NCBI GenBank assembly: GCA_031310005.1
Contig: CM062385.1
Coordinates: forward strand, 1,550,001 to 1,614,000
Reading direction: 5' to 3'
DNA: 64,000 nucleotides
Source: Dactylellina haptotyla
Taxonomy: Eukaryota; Ascomycota; Orbiliomycetes; Orbiliales; Orbiliaceae
Below, piece after piece: positions 24,601 to 35,237 of the stretch. The notes beneath the pieces are model-generated. The model saw only the letters and a program-made list of their open reading frames with translations. It was not told the DNA's origin and did no database searches. Both the position numbers and the translations under genes were made by a program. The first letter of the stretch is position 1, and each line of letters starts with the position of its first letter.

Positions 24601-25049
24601 CATTTTCAACCGGTGCTCGTTTAGGGTTATGGAAAGAAATATCTGTGCCGAAACTCCGTAGGCTGTGTGGGTCGCTGCTGCCGGCCAATCATCCGGAGCT
24701 TAATTTGAATGAGCAAGTGGAGCTGACACCCGATAATCTTAGATTAGATTGAGATTAGATCGTGGGTTTCGACTGGCTGCTGATCATCTCTCGACCAATA
24801 AAAGGCCTGCGATTTGTAATTGTTCCCAGCATGGCAACTTTGCGGCAAACAAACCGCCACAGCTGGTGATAACACTTCACCAGCGTTTTTAGGTCTATAA
24901 AGCACCATTCCTCAAGCTACACTACATTCCTGAAATCCTTTCTCATCAACCATCATCTCCCGTTTTAACAAGATAATAAACAAAGCCTCATAGAAGAACC
25001 GTACACTTCTAGCCTTCCCAAACAGTTTTCTCATCCATCTTTCTTCAAA
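18662..25049. other. 6.4-kb stretch without a recognisable gene
   Basis: Between the bZIP start (minus) and the cysteine-rich gene (plus) I find no supported coding sequence. Open frames are short, mixed on both strands and have no family signature. Small direct repeats occur (GCAAAAGGCA twice at 19371-19392; AAATTTG repeats near 24025-24045). No transposase, reverse transcriptase, long terminal repeat or tRNA was recognised. Lineage-specific non-coding RNA or long regulatory regions cannot be excluded by reading. Confidence 0.5.
24843..24902 (+). promoter_or_regulatory. Core promoter and dyad of the metallothionein-like gene
   Basis: A TATAAAG box is at 24896-24902, about 150 bp before the ATG. 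Twelve bases upstream is a perfect 8-bp inverted repeat, GCTGGTGA at 24862-24869 and TCACCAGC at 24877-24884, with a 7-bp spacer. Further upstream CGG-N8-CCG (24843-24856) matches the general layout of Zn2Cys6 regulator sites. The sequences are seen directly; regulator binding is inference. Confidence 0.5.
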
Positions 25050-25753
25050 ATGACCAAGCCAACCACCTGCTGCGGCCGCGGAACCGACTGTGTCTGCGCC
25101 AATGAAGCTACTGTACGTTTGCTCGCTTTCACCATTTCCCCGCAAAATGACATTACTCGAAGACCTGAATCCTCACCCCTCGTATTGGGTTGGTTGAGGG
25201 AACCCCTGCATATCAACCTGCATGCACTGCACACTGGAAAAAAAATAAAAAATAAATAAACTCAGCAGAAGCTGCGGTTTCAACGCAAGCAAGCATTACA
25301 AGCAGGCTAGCCTAGCTCCGGAGTAGAGCGAACGAAGCTACCCATGTTGCTATCTATAGCGAACCTTGCCTTATCTTACTTTTTGAATCTGTTTCAACAT
25401 ATCCCACAAACCTGTCGTGATCGATTGGGTCATTGAGAACGTTATCTGGAGCTTACTCAGCTAACCATAATTGTAATTGCAACTTATAGTGCTCCTGCGG
25501 CGAAAAGCCAGCTCTCGAATGCGCCTGCGACAAGGCCCAAGCGGAGAACCAAGTCACCGGTGCCCGATGCTCCTGTGGGAAACGCCCCGCGCAGGCTTGT
25601 ACTTGCTCCCGTGCCGCGACTGAGAACGTCGTCCCCAGCGATTCTTGCGCCTGCGGAAGCAGACCTAAGGACAGCTGTACCTGCAACTTGAGCAAGTCTG
25701 ATACCACCGGTGGATTGAGGCCCGGTGAGGTTGATTTCACCAATATGAAATAA
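25050..25753 (+). CDS. Cysteine-rich metallothionein-like protein
   Basis: Small protein with 16 cysteines in 108 residues, probably binding thiophilic metal ions (Zn, Cu, Cd) in the cytosol. Exon 1 is 25050-25112 and exon 2 is 25490-25753, joined across a 377-nt intron (GTACGT donor, CTAAC at 25461, ATAG acceptor), in phase 0. The first exon gives TTCCGRGTDCVCANEAT; the second has three tandem units of about 26 residues with the pattern CxCGxxPxxxCxCxxAxxEN, that is CSCGEKPALECAC, CSCGKRPAQACTC and CACGSRPKDSCTC, then a GEVDFTNMK tail. Seven CxC pairs plus one CC make up all the cysteines. It looks like a fungal cysteine-rich family seen in many ascomycetes, not classical Cup1 or short Neurospora-type metallothionein. 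There is no signal peptide. The metal is not deducible from sequence. Confidence 0.82.
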
Positions 25754-26515
25754 ATTCCGAAACAGTACCAACAAAAACAAATAATGAATTTCTTTTTTTG
25801 CAATCATGACGGGTGTTTGTTTTATATTTTGTGATTTGCAACGGGTGTTGGAGAAAAGAGTGGAATAAGGGTCTGCTTGACGAAAAAAACCGCATCTTGA
25901 AATGGAACAGGGCAATCATTATTGTTCATTGTCATCGTCATTGTTCCTCCTGGAGAAGTTTGCATTCATTGGGAGTCTTGTTATTATTTTAACCAAAAAA
26001 CACAATTTGGCATGCCGCCTTTGAGTGCTTAGGGATTTTGGAAATCAAAGGGAAATTTTTTGATTGGATGACGCTTCCGAAATAGACATCCTGATAAAAT
26101 AAACAATGTGCAAGGATCAAGCTACAGGAGCCTCAGCAAGCTCTGTTAAAGATGTAAATCTTTTGTGATGACAGAGCAGCGATAACAAACGCGGCTTTGA
26201 CTCGGAATATCGTGGCACGGGAACAGTGGGTGATAAGTATACACGATCGAAGTTAGGAGGGTGAAAAGAGCGAAGGTAAAAACTAAAAATAAACTACCTA
26301 GGTACTTGATGTGAATTTGGAACGAAGGAAAATGCACTAAGAGCCGGTGATATTTTGGTCGATCGTTAAAAAATACGAGGCTCTTCTGGATGCATTCGCT
26401 GATACATGTTGCTCGCTGGATGGTGCAGGGCTTTTTTAATCATACTAAATATTGTATAGCAAAAAAGAGATACCGTGGTCGAAATTTTATTATTTTGTTG
26501 AAGCAACCTAATTGC
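25754..26515. other. Intergenic between convergent genes, no gene seen
   Basis: This is the space between the stop of the cysteine-rich gene and the stop of alpha-adaptin, which converge. It is AT-rich and likely holds both 3' UTRs. No RNA gene or repeat stands out. Confidence 0.55.
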
Positions 26516-29500
26516 TCAGCGTCCGTTAATGACTTCCTGTGGGAAGAAGCCTTGTGCCAGGCGATCCTCCATTAACTTGGCTATTATTGGGGGGACGTTC
26601 TCATCAGTGGCTCGGATGGTTAATCGATACATCTATTTCAGAAAAGTTCCCGATGGTCAGTTACTTTCTCACGTAATATTCTCCGAGTTTGGGATGATGT
26701 AATGATATCACCTACCTGTGTCTCAAAATTTGGCTCGAGTCTAAGCAGGCAACCAAACTTGCCGCCTTGGAGTGTATGAAGAACACTGGCTCCGACCCAG
26801 TTCTTTGAGTTGGCATCGACCCCGTCGAGAACACCCCATCGGAAACCCTCTACCACCCTTCTCGTCTTGCCCCCATCGATCTTTCTCCCCGCCCCTTGCA
26901 AGCCAAATACCTTCTGCGATTCCCTTGGTGCACCGCCAATCTGCTTCCACCGCTTGAAAAAATCATCTGCGGTCAACTCGGCGGGTTCCATGAACTTGTG
27001 TACTGTCACGGGGAGTTGCAAGGTTACCGCTTGCAGAGCACCAGCCAGATAAGAGACTCTAATTGTTGGTGCTTGTGTGAATACGTTATTCGCTTCGAAT
27101 ATTATCATCTGCTGGACCTGAGAGTCTGGCTCGATATTTGGGTCGGGGATATTCTGCGTAGTATAGCTCAACTCATTCTTTGAAGGATTGTTGACTGTTG
27201 TTGTGAAGGAGCCGTAAGGGTAGGATGACTTGTTTGTAAAGTACAAAATAACGATGCCTTTCGGTCCTCGGAACTCGGATCGTAGACCAATTTGGATTTG
27301 AACATCTTCGTAGAGAACGCCCTCGTTCCGAATCAAAAGCCTGTTAAAACCAATCTGCCAGTCGGGACTGAGGTGTTCCGCCGATGCGAGATTCGCAGGT
27401 TTCGTAGCAGCAGATGGGATAGGAGGAGCGTTTCCATTTAGATTTAGACCGGCGAGATCGTTTGACAGGCTATTTCCATTGCTATGCGCGGTTACCGGAG
27501 TTCCGTTCGAATTGGTAAACGAGCGTTTGAGACTCGTGTTGAGTTTAAGATCAAAGTTAGCGGCGTCTACATTGGCATCCTTCCCACCGATAACCCATGT
27601 TCTCTTGTCGCTGGTCGCAGCAGTTTTTTGGTGCAGCCTGGAGAGCAAAGCGGAAGTACGTTCTGGGAATGGTGGCATCTCGTCACAGACTGTCCGTAAC
27701 AGATCATCCGTGGGCATGGTGATCAATGCGAGGTATTCACAAGCTCGTTGCTGGAGTTCAGGGTCCAGAGTGTGGCTATAGATCTCAAAAACCTGGACAA
27801 GCTGCGGTTTGATTTCTGGGAATAAGTTGACAAACTTGACGAAAGCCGAGAGGATAATTGCTCTAGTAGCCGACGAGCATCCATTAAATTTTGATTGCAG
27901 AGCCATGAACTGTTCTATCGGACTGCATCCAGGGTTGTCCGCGATCAAGTGGCCGAATTCTCCGAGAAGGTATCCTCCAATTTTGACAATGGTCTCGTGG
28001 CATTGTGGGCCTTTGACTAAACCGAGGATAGTTTGAGCAGCGTAGACCTGTAATTCCTCGTTGTTGGTGGTGATTTGAATAACTCTCTGCCAGACCTCGT
28101 CGCTGACGTGTTCTCCAGCCATGCTGATAAGTCGTAGCGAGTTATCGACGTACCATTGGTATTCAGTGGCGTACTTTTCGGTCAATATCGCGATCTTGAG
28201 GACCATCTCTTCTCTTATAGCATAATCCGCATTAGGAAGATACTTGAGCAACTCGCCTACTACTCCACCGGCATTGGTGGTGTCACACATGCTGTACAGC
28301 AAGTCGAGGGCCTTTCGCTTGACACTGATATCCCTATCCCTGAGGGATGCGATGATGGTGTTCTGGTGTTTCTTGATGGGTTCCAGGCTATCCGATTTCG
28401 CTGCTAGATGTGCCATGGCTTCCAGGCCAAGATATCTGACATTGGTTTCTCGTGATTGGATGAATCTACCAAGCCGTACGATAATCTGAACCATGATACC
28501 AGCTTCTGTGCCAATGTGAATCGCAAGATTGATGGCCTCGAATAGGATGGCGTTCTGTGCATTGTTTTGTTGTGTGTTCTTCGGCATGTCGGAAGATAGA
28601 TCGATGATCTTCTGTAGGGTCTCGCGGATCATGTTTTGTACATTGGTATCATCTGTTGTGCAAAGGTTAAAATCAAATATCAGTCTGCATTGGAGGTTGA
28701 ATTTGAGGTACCTGAAGGAGGGTAATATTGTAATAATCTCAACAGCTTGACCTGCAACCAGGGGCACGGTATTTTGTAATAGAGGTAGTCTTGCGTGTAG
28801 TCGTCATCCACAATAACCTTTTTCAAGCGAAAAGCTGCTTTCACGTAGCAACCTTGGTAGAGCTCCGGATTATCCTGCGCGAGGGCTAGAACGAGGGATG
28901 TTACAGAGAGACACACTCCTATATCAGGGTCGTCCATGAGAGATATTATCCTCTCAGCCCATGTTTCTTGGACTATTCCGGGATGCTTTCTGTATAGTCG
29001 GAGCAGTGTGAGAGCAGCCTTCTTCTTCACGAAGGATTTAGAGGTTCTGTTCAGGTATTGTGTATTAGCGGTGGTTAATATTAGGAAGGACTGACGGTAA
29101 CGTACGGGGATATCAGAAGCCTGTGAACATCGGCGTTGAGCGCCTCGCCCATTTCTCTTCCACCAACATTGGCAATGGCGTGTAAGGCTAGACAATTGAA
29201 GAGTTCATTGTTGTCCATGAGATCCTTCTTGATACTGTTGACAACCAAATGTAACAGGTCGTGGTTCTCGTTGAGGAACAGTGTGACGGCAAGGTACCCG
29301 ATCTGCTTTTCTGAGTACTTGCTGGCGGATATCAAGCTGACGGCCTCCAAGTGGCCGAAGTCGACGTTCCATCCTAATATGTAGATATACAATAGCTATA
29401 TTTCCGCTTGCCTGTCAGCAAAGGGATGCCTCGTATCAATGTCGGAGAGAAACCTGTGTCTAACCTTGCAGACATATTTCTTCTTGTGGTATCCATTCAG

Positions 29501-29844
29501 ACCGCCATCTATGGTTCGTTAGTATTTCGTTCGGAACAACGGAGGATCGCATGAGTCCGGAAAGTGCGCGATTAGAGTACCTTTGAATTTCTGCCTTCAG
29601 AAAGATTAGTACGTGTTTGTATAGGAGGGATATAAAAAGAGAATTAAGATAAAAAAAGTAACGAACCGAATGTTGGCAAGCTCTTTGTTTATGCGTTTCT
29701 CTTCAAGCTCTCTTGCACGGGCGTTCCTAAGGTCCGCGATGAACTGAACCAATCCTGCATGAGGCCAAAAACAACTTTCAGAATGGGTCAACTTTTCGAA
29801 GGAGAATGAGATGGTAAGCTGGTGGTACCTCGCATAGACGACAT
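26516..29844 (-). CDS. APL3: AP-2 adaptor complex subunit alpha (alpha-adaptin)
   Basis: Large subunit of the AP-2 complex, which binds PI(4,5)P2 and cargo at the plasma membrane in endocytosis. Eight exons: 29844-29829, 29754-29667, 29594-29581, 29508-29465, 29395-29106, 29046-28712, 28652-26716 and 26632-26516; total 946 residues. Every joint restores family sequence: MSSMRGLVQFIADLRNAR, ELANIRQKFKDGGLNGY, KKKYVCKLLYIYILGWNVDF, LLISPTSKSFVKKKAALTLL, YYPPSDDTNVQNMI and ETQMYRLTIRATDENV. The adaptin N-terminal solenoid spans about 1-600, then a linker (about 620-690), the immunoglobulin-like ear (FNRLLIRNEGVLYEDVQIQIG) and the platform subdomain near the end. Exon 3 is only 14 nt. AP-1 gamma is excluded by the DGGLNGYHKKKYVCKL block typical of alpha. 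Confidence 0.95.
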
Positions 29845-30831
29845 GACGGGCTTTCGTCTGGGTGTGATGTCGAACTCCAAAATGGCGGCTGTCCGGGGTG
29901 GGCACGTCCTTCGACTGGCGGTACGATACCCGAAGGTCTAAAGCAGCTCTCTCCGCCCTCGATCTGAGAGCCGGGTTGGGTTTCCTTCTCCCCTTTTCGG
30001 AGATTACGGATGGGATTGACGGGAAACGCGGGAGAGAGAGAGAGAGAGAGAGACTGGCCTTTTTCGAGCGGGCAATTCTGTGTCGTCGAAACGCGGAGAG
30101 AGAGAGAGAGAGACTGGCCTTTTTCGAGCGGGCAATTCTGTGTCGTCGAATGGCTCAAGCGGTAACGGCAACGGCGAGAGAGAGGGAGAGAGAGAGGGAG
30201 AATAAGGGGAGCTTGCCAGGGTTAGAAGTCTAATTATTCATTCGTCCATCCATCCATTCAGCGAGGGAGTGAGAGCGAGCGAGCTTGGGACCTGGTTGCT
30301 ATAAGCGAGCGGGCGGACGAGAGACGAACAAAATTGGACGGAGGTCGCGCGGGCTGTTGGCGGTGTGGAGACCAGCGTTCAGATTGATTCAGGACGTCCG
30401 TCTGGTACTCCGCAGAGTGGTGCCTATGTACATACTACATACATGCACACGCACAGGTAAATGTACACGCTCGAGAGGCCGCGTCCGGGGCGTCTTCACG
30501 TAGCGGGACTTCGAGGCCGGTGAGCCACAGGGTGCCCGGGGTGCACGAGGTGTGGCGGGGCGCGGTGAAGTGACGTTGTTGGGCGCCACAGCCGGCGTGA
30601 GAGCAGGTCGGGGCAGGTCACGAATTGATTGATTAAAGATATGGCCACAGTTCCCCAGAAAGCCCGCCCCTCTTTCCGTCCACTCTGTCACAAGCCGGCC
30701 GGACGACAACTGACAGACACATCGCCAGCTTCGCCCCCATCGAGTTCTACTCTTCCGCGCCCCTTCTACGTTCTGCGGACCGAAGGCTGCTCTGTTGGTC
30801 TCGATCTCCCGTTCGCTGGCGCAACCGAGCC
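29845..30831. promoter_or_regulatory. Divergent promoter region of alpha-adaptin and Lunapark
   Basis: The two genes diverge across 987 bp. The left half has long GA microsatellites and a tandem duplication (listed separately). Both gene starts open with very small first exons, so their control signals must lie here. Frames across the region are repeat-driven and not convincing as genes. Confidence 0.55.
30036..30150. repeat. Tandem duplication with GA microsatellite
   Basis: Two 55-bp blocks, 30036-30090 and 30096-30150, are identical and offset by 60 bp. Each holds a GA run followed by GACTGGCCTTTTT, CGAGCGGGCAATTCTG and TGTCGTCGAA. A third GA/GGGA run follows at 30173-30200. Identity over the whole block suggests a recent duplication. 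Confidence 0.92.
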
Positions 30832-32257
30832 ATGGTCTCGCTGTGGCCCTTTGGCGGCGTACGTATATAGTCCTGTTCCGCACACGAAGGAAGAGGCCAG
30901 ACGGTGCTAACGATCGTGACCGCATCCGCAGCAGGACAACTCTCCTGGCGCCTTCGAGAAGAAACTCTCCACTTTTGCCGCCCAGATCCTCGACTATGAG
31001 AAACGCCTGAACCGTCTGCGCACCCGTGGCCGCCGCTTCAAGGCCCTCTGGACCATCTACACCATCATCGCCTGGGTGATCTATGCCACCATCCTCACCC
31101 TCGTCGTCGGACTCGACCACGCAAACGTCTACCAGTTCGCCGGCCTCGGTCTGTCGCCATTCGTGTGCGTACCCTTATTCTTTGCTTTATTTTCATCTTC
31201 TGTTTTTTAATTTACATATTTGTTTATCTATCCATTTGTTTTTTCTCATTTTTATTTTTATAATTATTTTATACATCCGCGAAAAGAAATCGGCTAACGA
31301 GATCGACACTCCAGGGTCTACTTGGTCCGACAGATCATCAAACGATACTACGAGTGGCGGGTGCATGGCCTCGAGACCTCGCTCGAGGCTCTCCGCGAGC
31401 AACAGACGGAGACCATCGAAAAGCTCAAGGCCGTGACCAAATACGACTCCACCCAGGCCTTACTCGATAAATACACAAAATCCACCGCCACGGGTGCCCA
31501 ACCCCACGGGCAGGTGCCCCAAGGATCTGTCGGTCCGGGTTCTCAAGCCGGTACTCCGCCAGGAACCCTCAGGAAGCGAAACCCGCAGGGTCAGAAGCCA
31601 CAGCCAGGTTCGAGAGCCGGGTCCCTTGAACCCCAGTTTATCCACGAACCATCTCCAGCACCGTCAACCCCGCAGTTGCAGCCTCTGGATGCCTTCCCAC
31701 CAGGCATGCCACCCGGTGTCCCGCCGCAGGTATACGCGGGGATGCCACCTGGCATGGGTCTATCCCCCGTCGGCCAGTTCGCCCCTCCTCCGCCTGAAGA
31801 ACCGCGAGAACCGCAATGGTACGACCGCTTCCTCGACGTCCTACTCGGGGAGGACGAGATGTCAGCGAAGAATCGCTACGCTTTGATCTGTTCCAATTGC
31901 AGACAAGTCAACGGCCTCGCCCCCCCAGGTACGAACAACGTTGAGGACATCCGGTTTATCTGCGGTCGCTGTGGCGCAGAGAATGGTAAACCAGCGGTGA
32001 AGGAGCTCATTGGAAAGATCGCAGAGGATCAGGCTGGTGGTGGTAGCTCCCAGTCGAAATCGAAAAAGTCAAAGCCAAAGTCAAAAGTCAGCGGGGAGGA
32101 TAGAGTTGTGTACGAAGAAGCCGACGATGATTATGAAGGTGTTGCAGCGGGTGCCACCGATGGCGAATTCAGGGGCACCGAAGAGTCCGGATCTGGTATC
32201 GAGGAGGCGGTGGTGGTCAAGAAGAAGAAAGGGCGGCCTAGCAAACGAAAAGGATAA
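30832..32257 (+). CDS. LNP1: ER three-way-junction protein Lunapark
   Basis: ER membrane protein that stabilises three-way tubule junctions and acts with atlastin/Sey1 and reticulons. Exons are 30832-30858, 30932-31164 and 31315-32257; introns are 73 and 150 nt; 400 residues. Exon 1 gives MVSLWPFGG, the family's short cytosolic start. Two hairpin membrane segments (about 48-70 and 78-100) come next, then a coiled-coil-like stretch (LETSLEALREQQTETIEKL), a Pro-rich linker and the LNP zinc ribbon with paired cysteines CSNC and CGRC separated by about 26 residues. The tail is Lys/Glu-rich. The second exon has tandem acceptors CAGCAG at 30929-30934, so a one-Gln variant is possible. The gene diverges from alpha-adaptin. 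Confidence 0.94.
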
Positions 32258-33110
32258 GGCCGCTGAGTTGGATGTCTTGGGCGAAAGCTTCATTCCTTTC
32301 AGACATGTATGCCACACCACCCCCCCTCCTAGCTCTTATCCTTTCCCCAGATTTATTGCCCCTCTTCTTCTGTCCCCCCCCTTTTTCGACTAGTCCGCTG
32401 AGAAAACGAACCAAAATTTCCCTTTCCCCCTAAGATTGGATATTAATTAATTTTTTTGTTTTCGTTTGTATTCAGGTACATATCATATATATATATTTAT
32501 ATCTATAGCATTCCAATTTGCCTGAAATGGACTTCAAGCAAATAAAAACAAAAAGTCATGATTAAAAATAGCACTATGCACAAAAGTTAAATTTCCTATA
32601 CAAGAAATGCAACAAAAACTTTCAATCAAGATGCGGCCAAAGTTTCGCTTATTCTGGCCTATAGTGACCTGCAGCGAGAAAGTACCTAACAAAGCTTACG
32701 GACGGACCCAATTGCAGCCACCAGCCCCCAAGCTAAAGGGAAGCTAAAGTATTCTAGAGTTTGCCATCCAGCGCCTTCGATAGCATATGTCATGACAGCC
32801 AGAGACATGCGGTGAACCTTTTAACATCGCTTTAATTTTACTCTAAAACATTTCGTGAAACTAGGACACCAGGTCAGGCGCGTTCCAACATATAAGAGAA
32901 GCGATGCTCCCTCCTCTCTCGGGCTGTGGGGTTGTATCCTATTCTGCTATCTCAGAGTATACATCCAACTTTATTACACTCCTTTCCCACATCTATTTCA
33001 TTTCTATACATTTATTTGTGGTGTTTTTCGAAGTTCTTATATCAGCGTACATAGTTATCGTTCATCACCGCCATCACTGTCACTACACAACAGAACATAT
33101 TATAGTAAGC
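32258..33110. other. Intergenic, no gene seen
   Basis: This holds the Lunapark 3' UTR and the promoter of the next plus-strand gene. It is T-rich after the stop, with a TA-repeat tract at 32484-32507. The reading frame of the next gene is open upstream to 32904 but I treat that part as leader. Confidence 0.55.
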
Positions 33111-35237
33111 ATGTCATTCAGCGATGACCTGCCAAATCCGACGGCCGAACTGGTCGAGAAGGAATGGAAGCAAAGGCTCAGATCCAGTGCCCGACTGTCG
33201 GTCGACTTGCTCAAAATGAAACAACAGCCATACGACCGGCGCGCTTCCTCCACGGATGCGATGAACTGGTATTCTGCCGGCTCCTCCTTCAGTGGAGCAT
33301 CTGTCACCGGTGGCGCCGCGCAGCCAAGCTCCAACTACTCCGCGGCTCCAGGCGCCCGTTCCAGTTTCATCGGATCCAGCTCAATGATGTTAGAGGATGA
33401 AGAAGACCGCGCCGAAGTCACTTACTCCCCCAACCGCCTTTCAGTAATTTCAGGTGGGCCATCAGCTGCATGTGGCGGCGGGCACGGCTACGGTAGTTCC
33501 TCCTATGACCGGTTCCGCACGCAATCCGATTCCGCGGCAGCCTACGGTTATGCGCGCAACAGTTTCCAACGGTCTCTCATCGAGAAACTGTACGGGTACG
33601 AAGAAGAAAACGTAAGCATGACCACGAGCCCGCTGGAGGCGCCACCCCGCGCGCAGGAAATCCTACTGGGCGTCCCGGGCCACCGTCACCACCCACGCAA
33701 TACGTCCGTATTTCGCTCCTTCGAAGGGTGGGGGTTCGATGCCGACGAACTCCACATGATGGATCCTATCGAGGAACGCGAGAATGAGAATGATCCCTTC
33801 CAACAACAGGTGCCGCAACAGCCGTCACGGCCCTTCCGGTTCGATTCGTCCATTGTCAAGGCAGCATACGATCCCGACGTGGCTATGGCTGATGTCGACC
33901 CGCTCGATCTAATGGATACCTCAAGGTCGTTCGTAGAGAGCCATCCGGTTCCTATCCCCGCGCGGCCTTCGCGGATGAAATCGAGCCAGGTGCTCACGAG
34001 GGAGCAGTATATTAGGAAACACAGGAATTTGAGTCTTCAGAGCCTGCAAGGACAGGGACCACAGTCTCGACAGCATAGCCAGCAGTATAACGGACGCTCC
34101 GGGAGTACGTCTGTTTCTAACGGGGAAGGGTACACGACCAGCCCGTATAGACCGTCGATAGTTCTGTCTGAGATTCAGATGTTTGATCTGAGCGAAAGTG
34201 AGCCGCCGACCCGCAATGTGAGTCTGACGGCCAGCAACCGCGGTAGCATTTTTGGTAAGAGAGGGAGCGCGCGTGGCGGTAGCGTGAGCAAGCTTTCGAA
34301 AAAATCGATCAGTAGCAATTCGAGCAGTGTGGCCGCCGTGAGCGGTAGCTACGAGTCCCCGGAGAAACTGAAAAGGTCTTTCTTTTCGTTCCTCTCACGA
34401 AAGTCAAAGACGAATTCGACCCCGCCACCACCGCCGACGTCTGATGCGAGAGCGTCGACGGATACTAATTTCGTCCCTTTGCTGGAGGATATCGCAGAGG
34501 TGGCGAGTATCAGCAGCGTCGGGGTGATGCCTGAGGTTATGACAGTCGCCAAAGGGCCAACAATACGAGTTCGGGCGCCAACGGTGACGACTCGACCTAG
34601 GATCCTCCCAATCAGGAAACCAGAGTACCAAGTGCGCAAGGCGTCTGTGGCGCTACGGGTTGAAGACGACGAGGTGTTCGACAACCCACCGCCCGTGGTC
34701 GCGCATAGGGAACGACGGCGTAGCAGTTCGTCGATTTACTCCTTGCACGAGCTGCAGGTGTTCTCACTGCCCCGAAAGTCTACCTCGACTCACGATGAGG
34801 AACTGTCAGACGGGCTGGGGATTCGTCGTACCTCTTCGGTCTACGACAGCAGGGACGGCCTGCAGCCCGGCGACGACCCATCGCCGCCATTATCGCCTCC
34901 ATTGTCACCGACGAGGAGGTACTCGGAGTCTCACATGTCTCACCCGGATGTGTACGTCCCACCTAGGGCTAATTGGTACAAAGCGGAGTGGGGGCTGGAT
35001 GATGGGACGGTGCACGAGGCGGATAGAATCAGCGTTACGGCACATACGGTGGGGGCGGTGAAGGCGATTGTATCGAGACAATCGAGCCGAAGGGGCAGTT
35101 TGGAGGAGGTGCTGGCGATTGGGAATAAGGGGAGGAAGAGGACTGAGGACGAGAGGATGGTGGACCTGAGCAAGGCGCTGCGGGAGTCGTTAAAGATGAA
35201 CGACGTGGTGGAGGAGGAGGAGGGGCAGTACTATTGA
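33111..35237 (+). CDS. Serine-rich protein of unknown function
   Basis: Single-exon frame of 708 residues starting at MSFSDDLPNPTAELVEKEW. The N-terminal 30 residues are a conserved-looking amphipathic stretch (LVEKEWKQRLRSS). The rest is mostly low-complexity, rich in Ser, Arg and Pro, with many RRxS/RxxS kinase-site-like motifs. A more ordered block (PPRANWYKAEWGLDDGTVHE) lies near residue 620. The last 30 residues include DLSKALRESLKMND, close to a ubiquitin-interacting motif (Leu-x-x-Ala-x-x-x-Ser). I recognise no enzyme domain, membrane segment or signal peptide. The longer frame from 32904 adds a hydrophobic leader, but its codons resemble untranslated sequence. Codon use and length support a real gene. 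Confidence 0.75.
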   Translation: MSFSDDLPNPTAELVEKEWKQRLRSSARLSVDLLKMKQQPYDRRASSTDAMNWYSAGSSFSGASVTGGAAQPSSNYSAAPGARSSFIGSSSMMLEDEEDRAEVTYSPNRLSVISGGPSAACGGGHGYGSSSYDRFRTQSDSAAAYGYARNSFQRSLIEKLYGYEEENVSMTTSPLEAPPRAQEILLGVPGHRHHPRNTSVFRSFEGWGFDADELHMMDPIEERENENDPFQQQVPQQPSRPFRFDSSIVKAAYDPDVAMADVDPLDLMDTSRSFVESHPVPIPARPSRMKSSQVLTREQYIRKHRNLSLQSLQGQGPQSRQHSQQYNGRSGSTSVSNGEGYTTSPYRPSIVLSEIQMFDLSESEPPTRNVSLTASNRGSIFGKRGSARGGSVSKLSKKSISSNSSSVAAVSGSYESPEKLKRSFFSFLSRKSKTNSTPPPPPTSDARASTDTNFVPLLEDIAEVASISSVGVMPEVMTVAKGPTIRVRAPTVTTRPRILPIRKPEYQVRKASVALRVEDDEVFDNPPPVVAHRERRRSSSSIYSLHELQVFSLPRKSTSTHDEELSDGLGIRRTSSVYDSRDGLQPGDDPSPPLSPPLSPTRRYSESHMSHPDVYVPPRANWYKAEWGLDDGTVHEADRISVTAHTVGAVKAIVSRQSSRRGSLEEVLAIGNKGRKRTEDERMVDLSKALRESLKMNDVVEEEEGQYY

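Noticed and set aside
29898-30233. Repetitive open frame containing the same peptide block twice (LAFFERAILCRR)
   Set aside because: It only mirrors the 60-bp DNA duplication in a promoter region; the frame starts within sequence next to the alpha-adaptin start and has no homologous domain.
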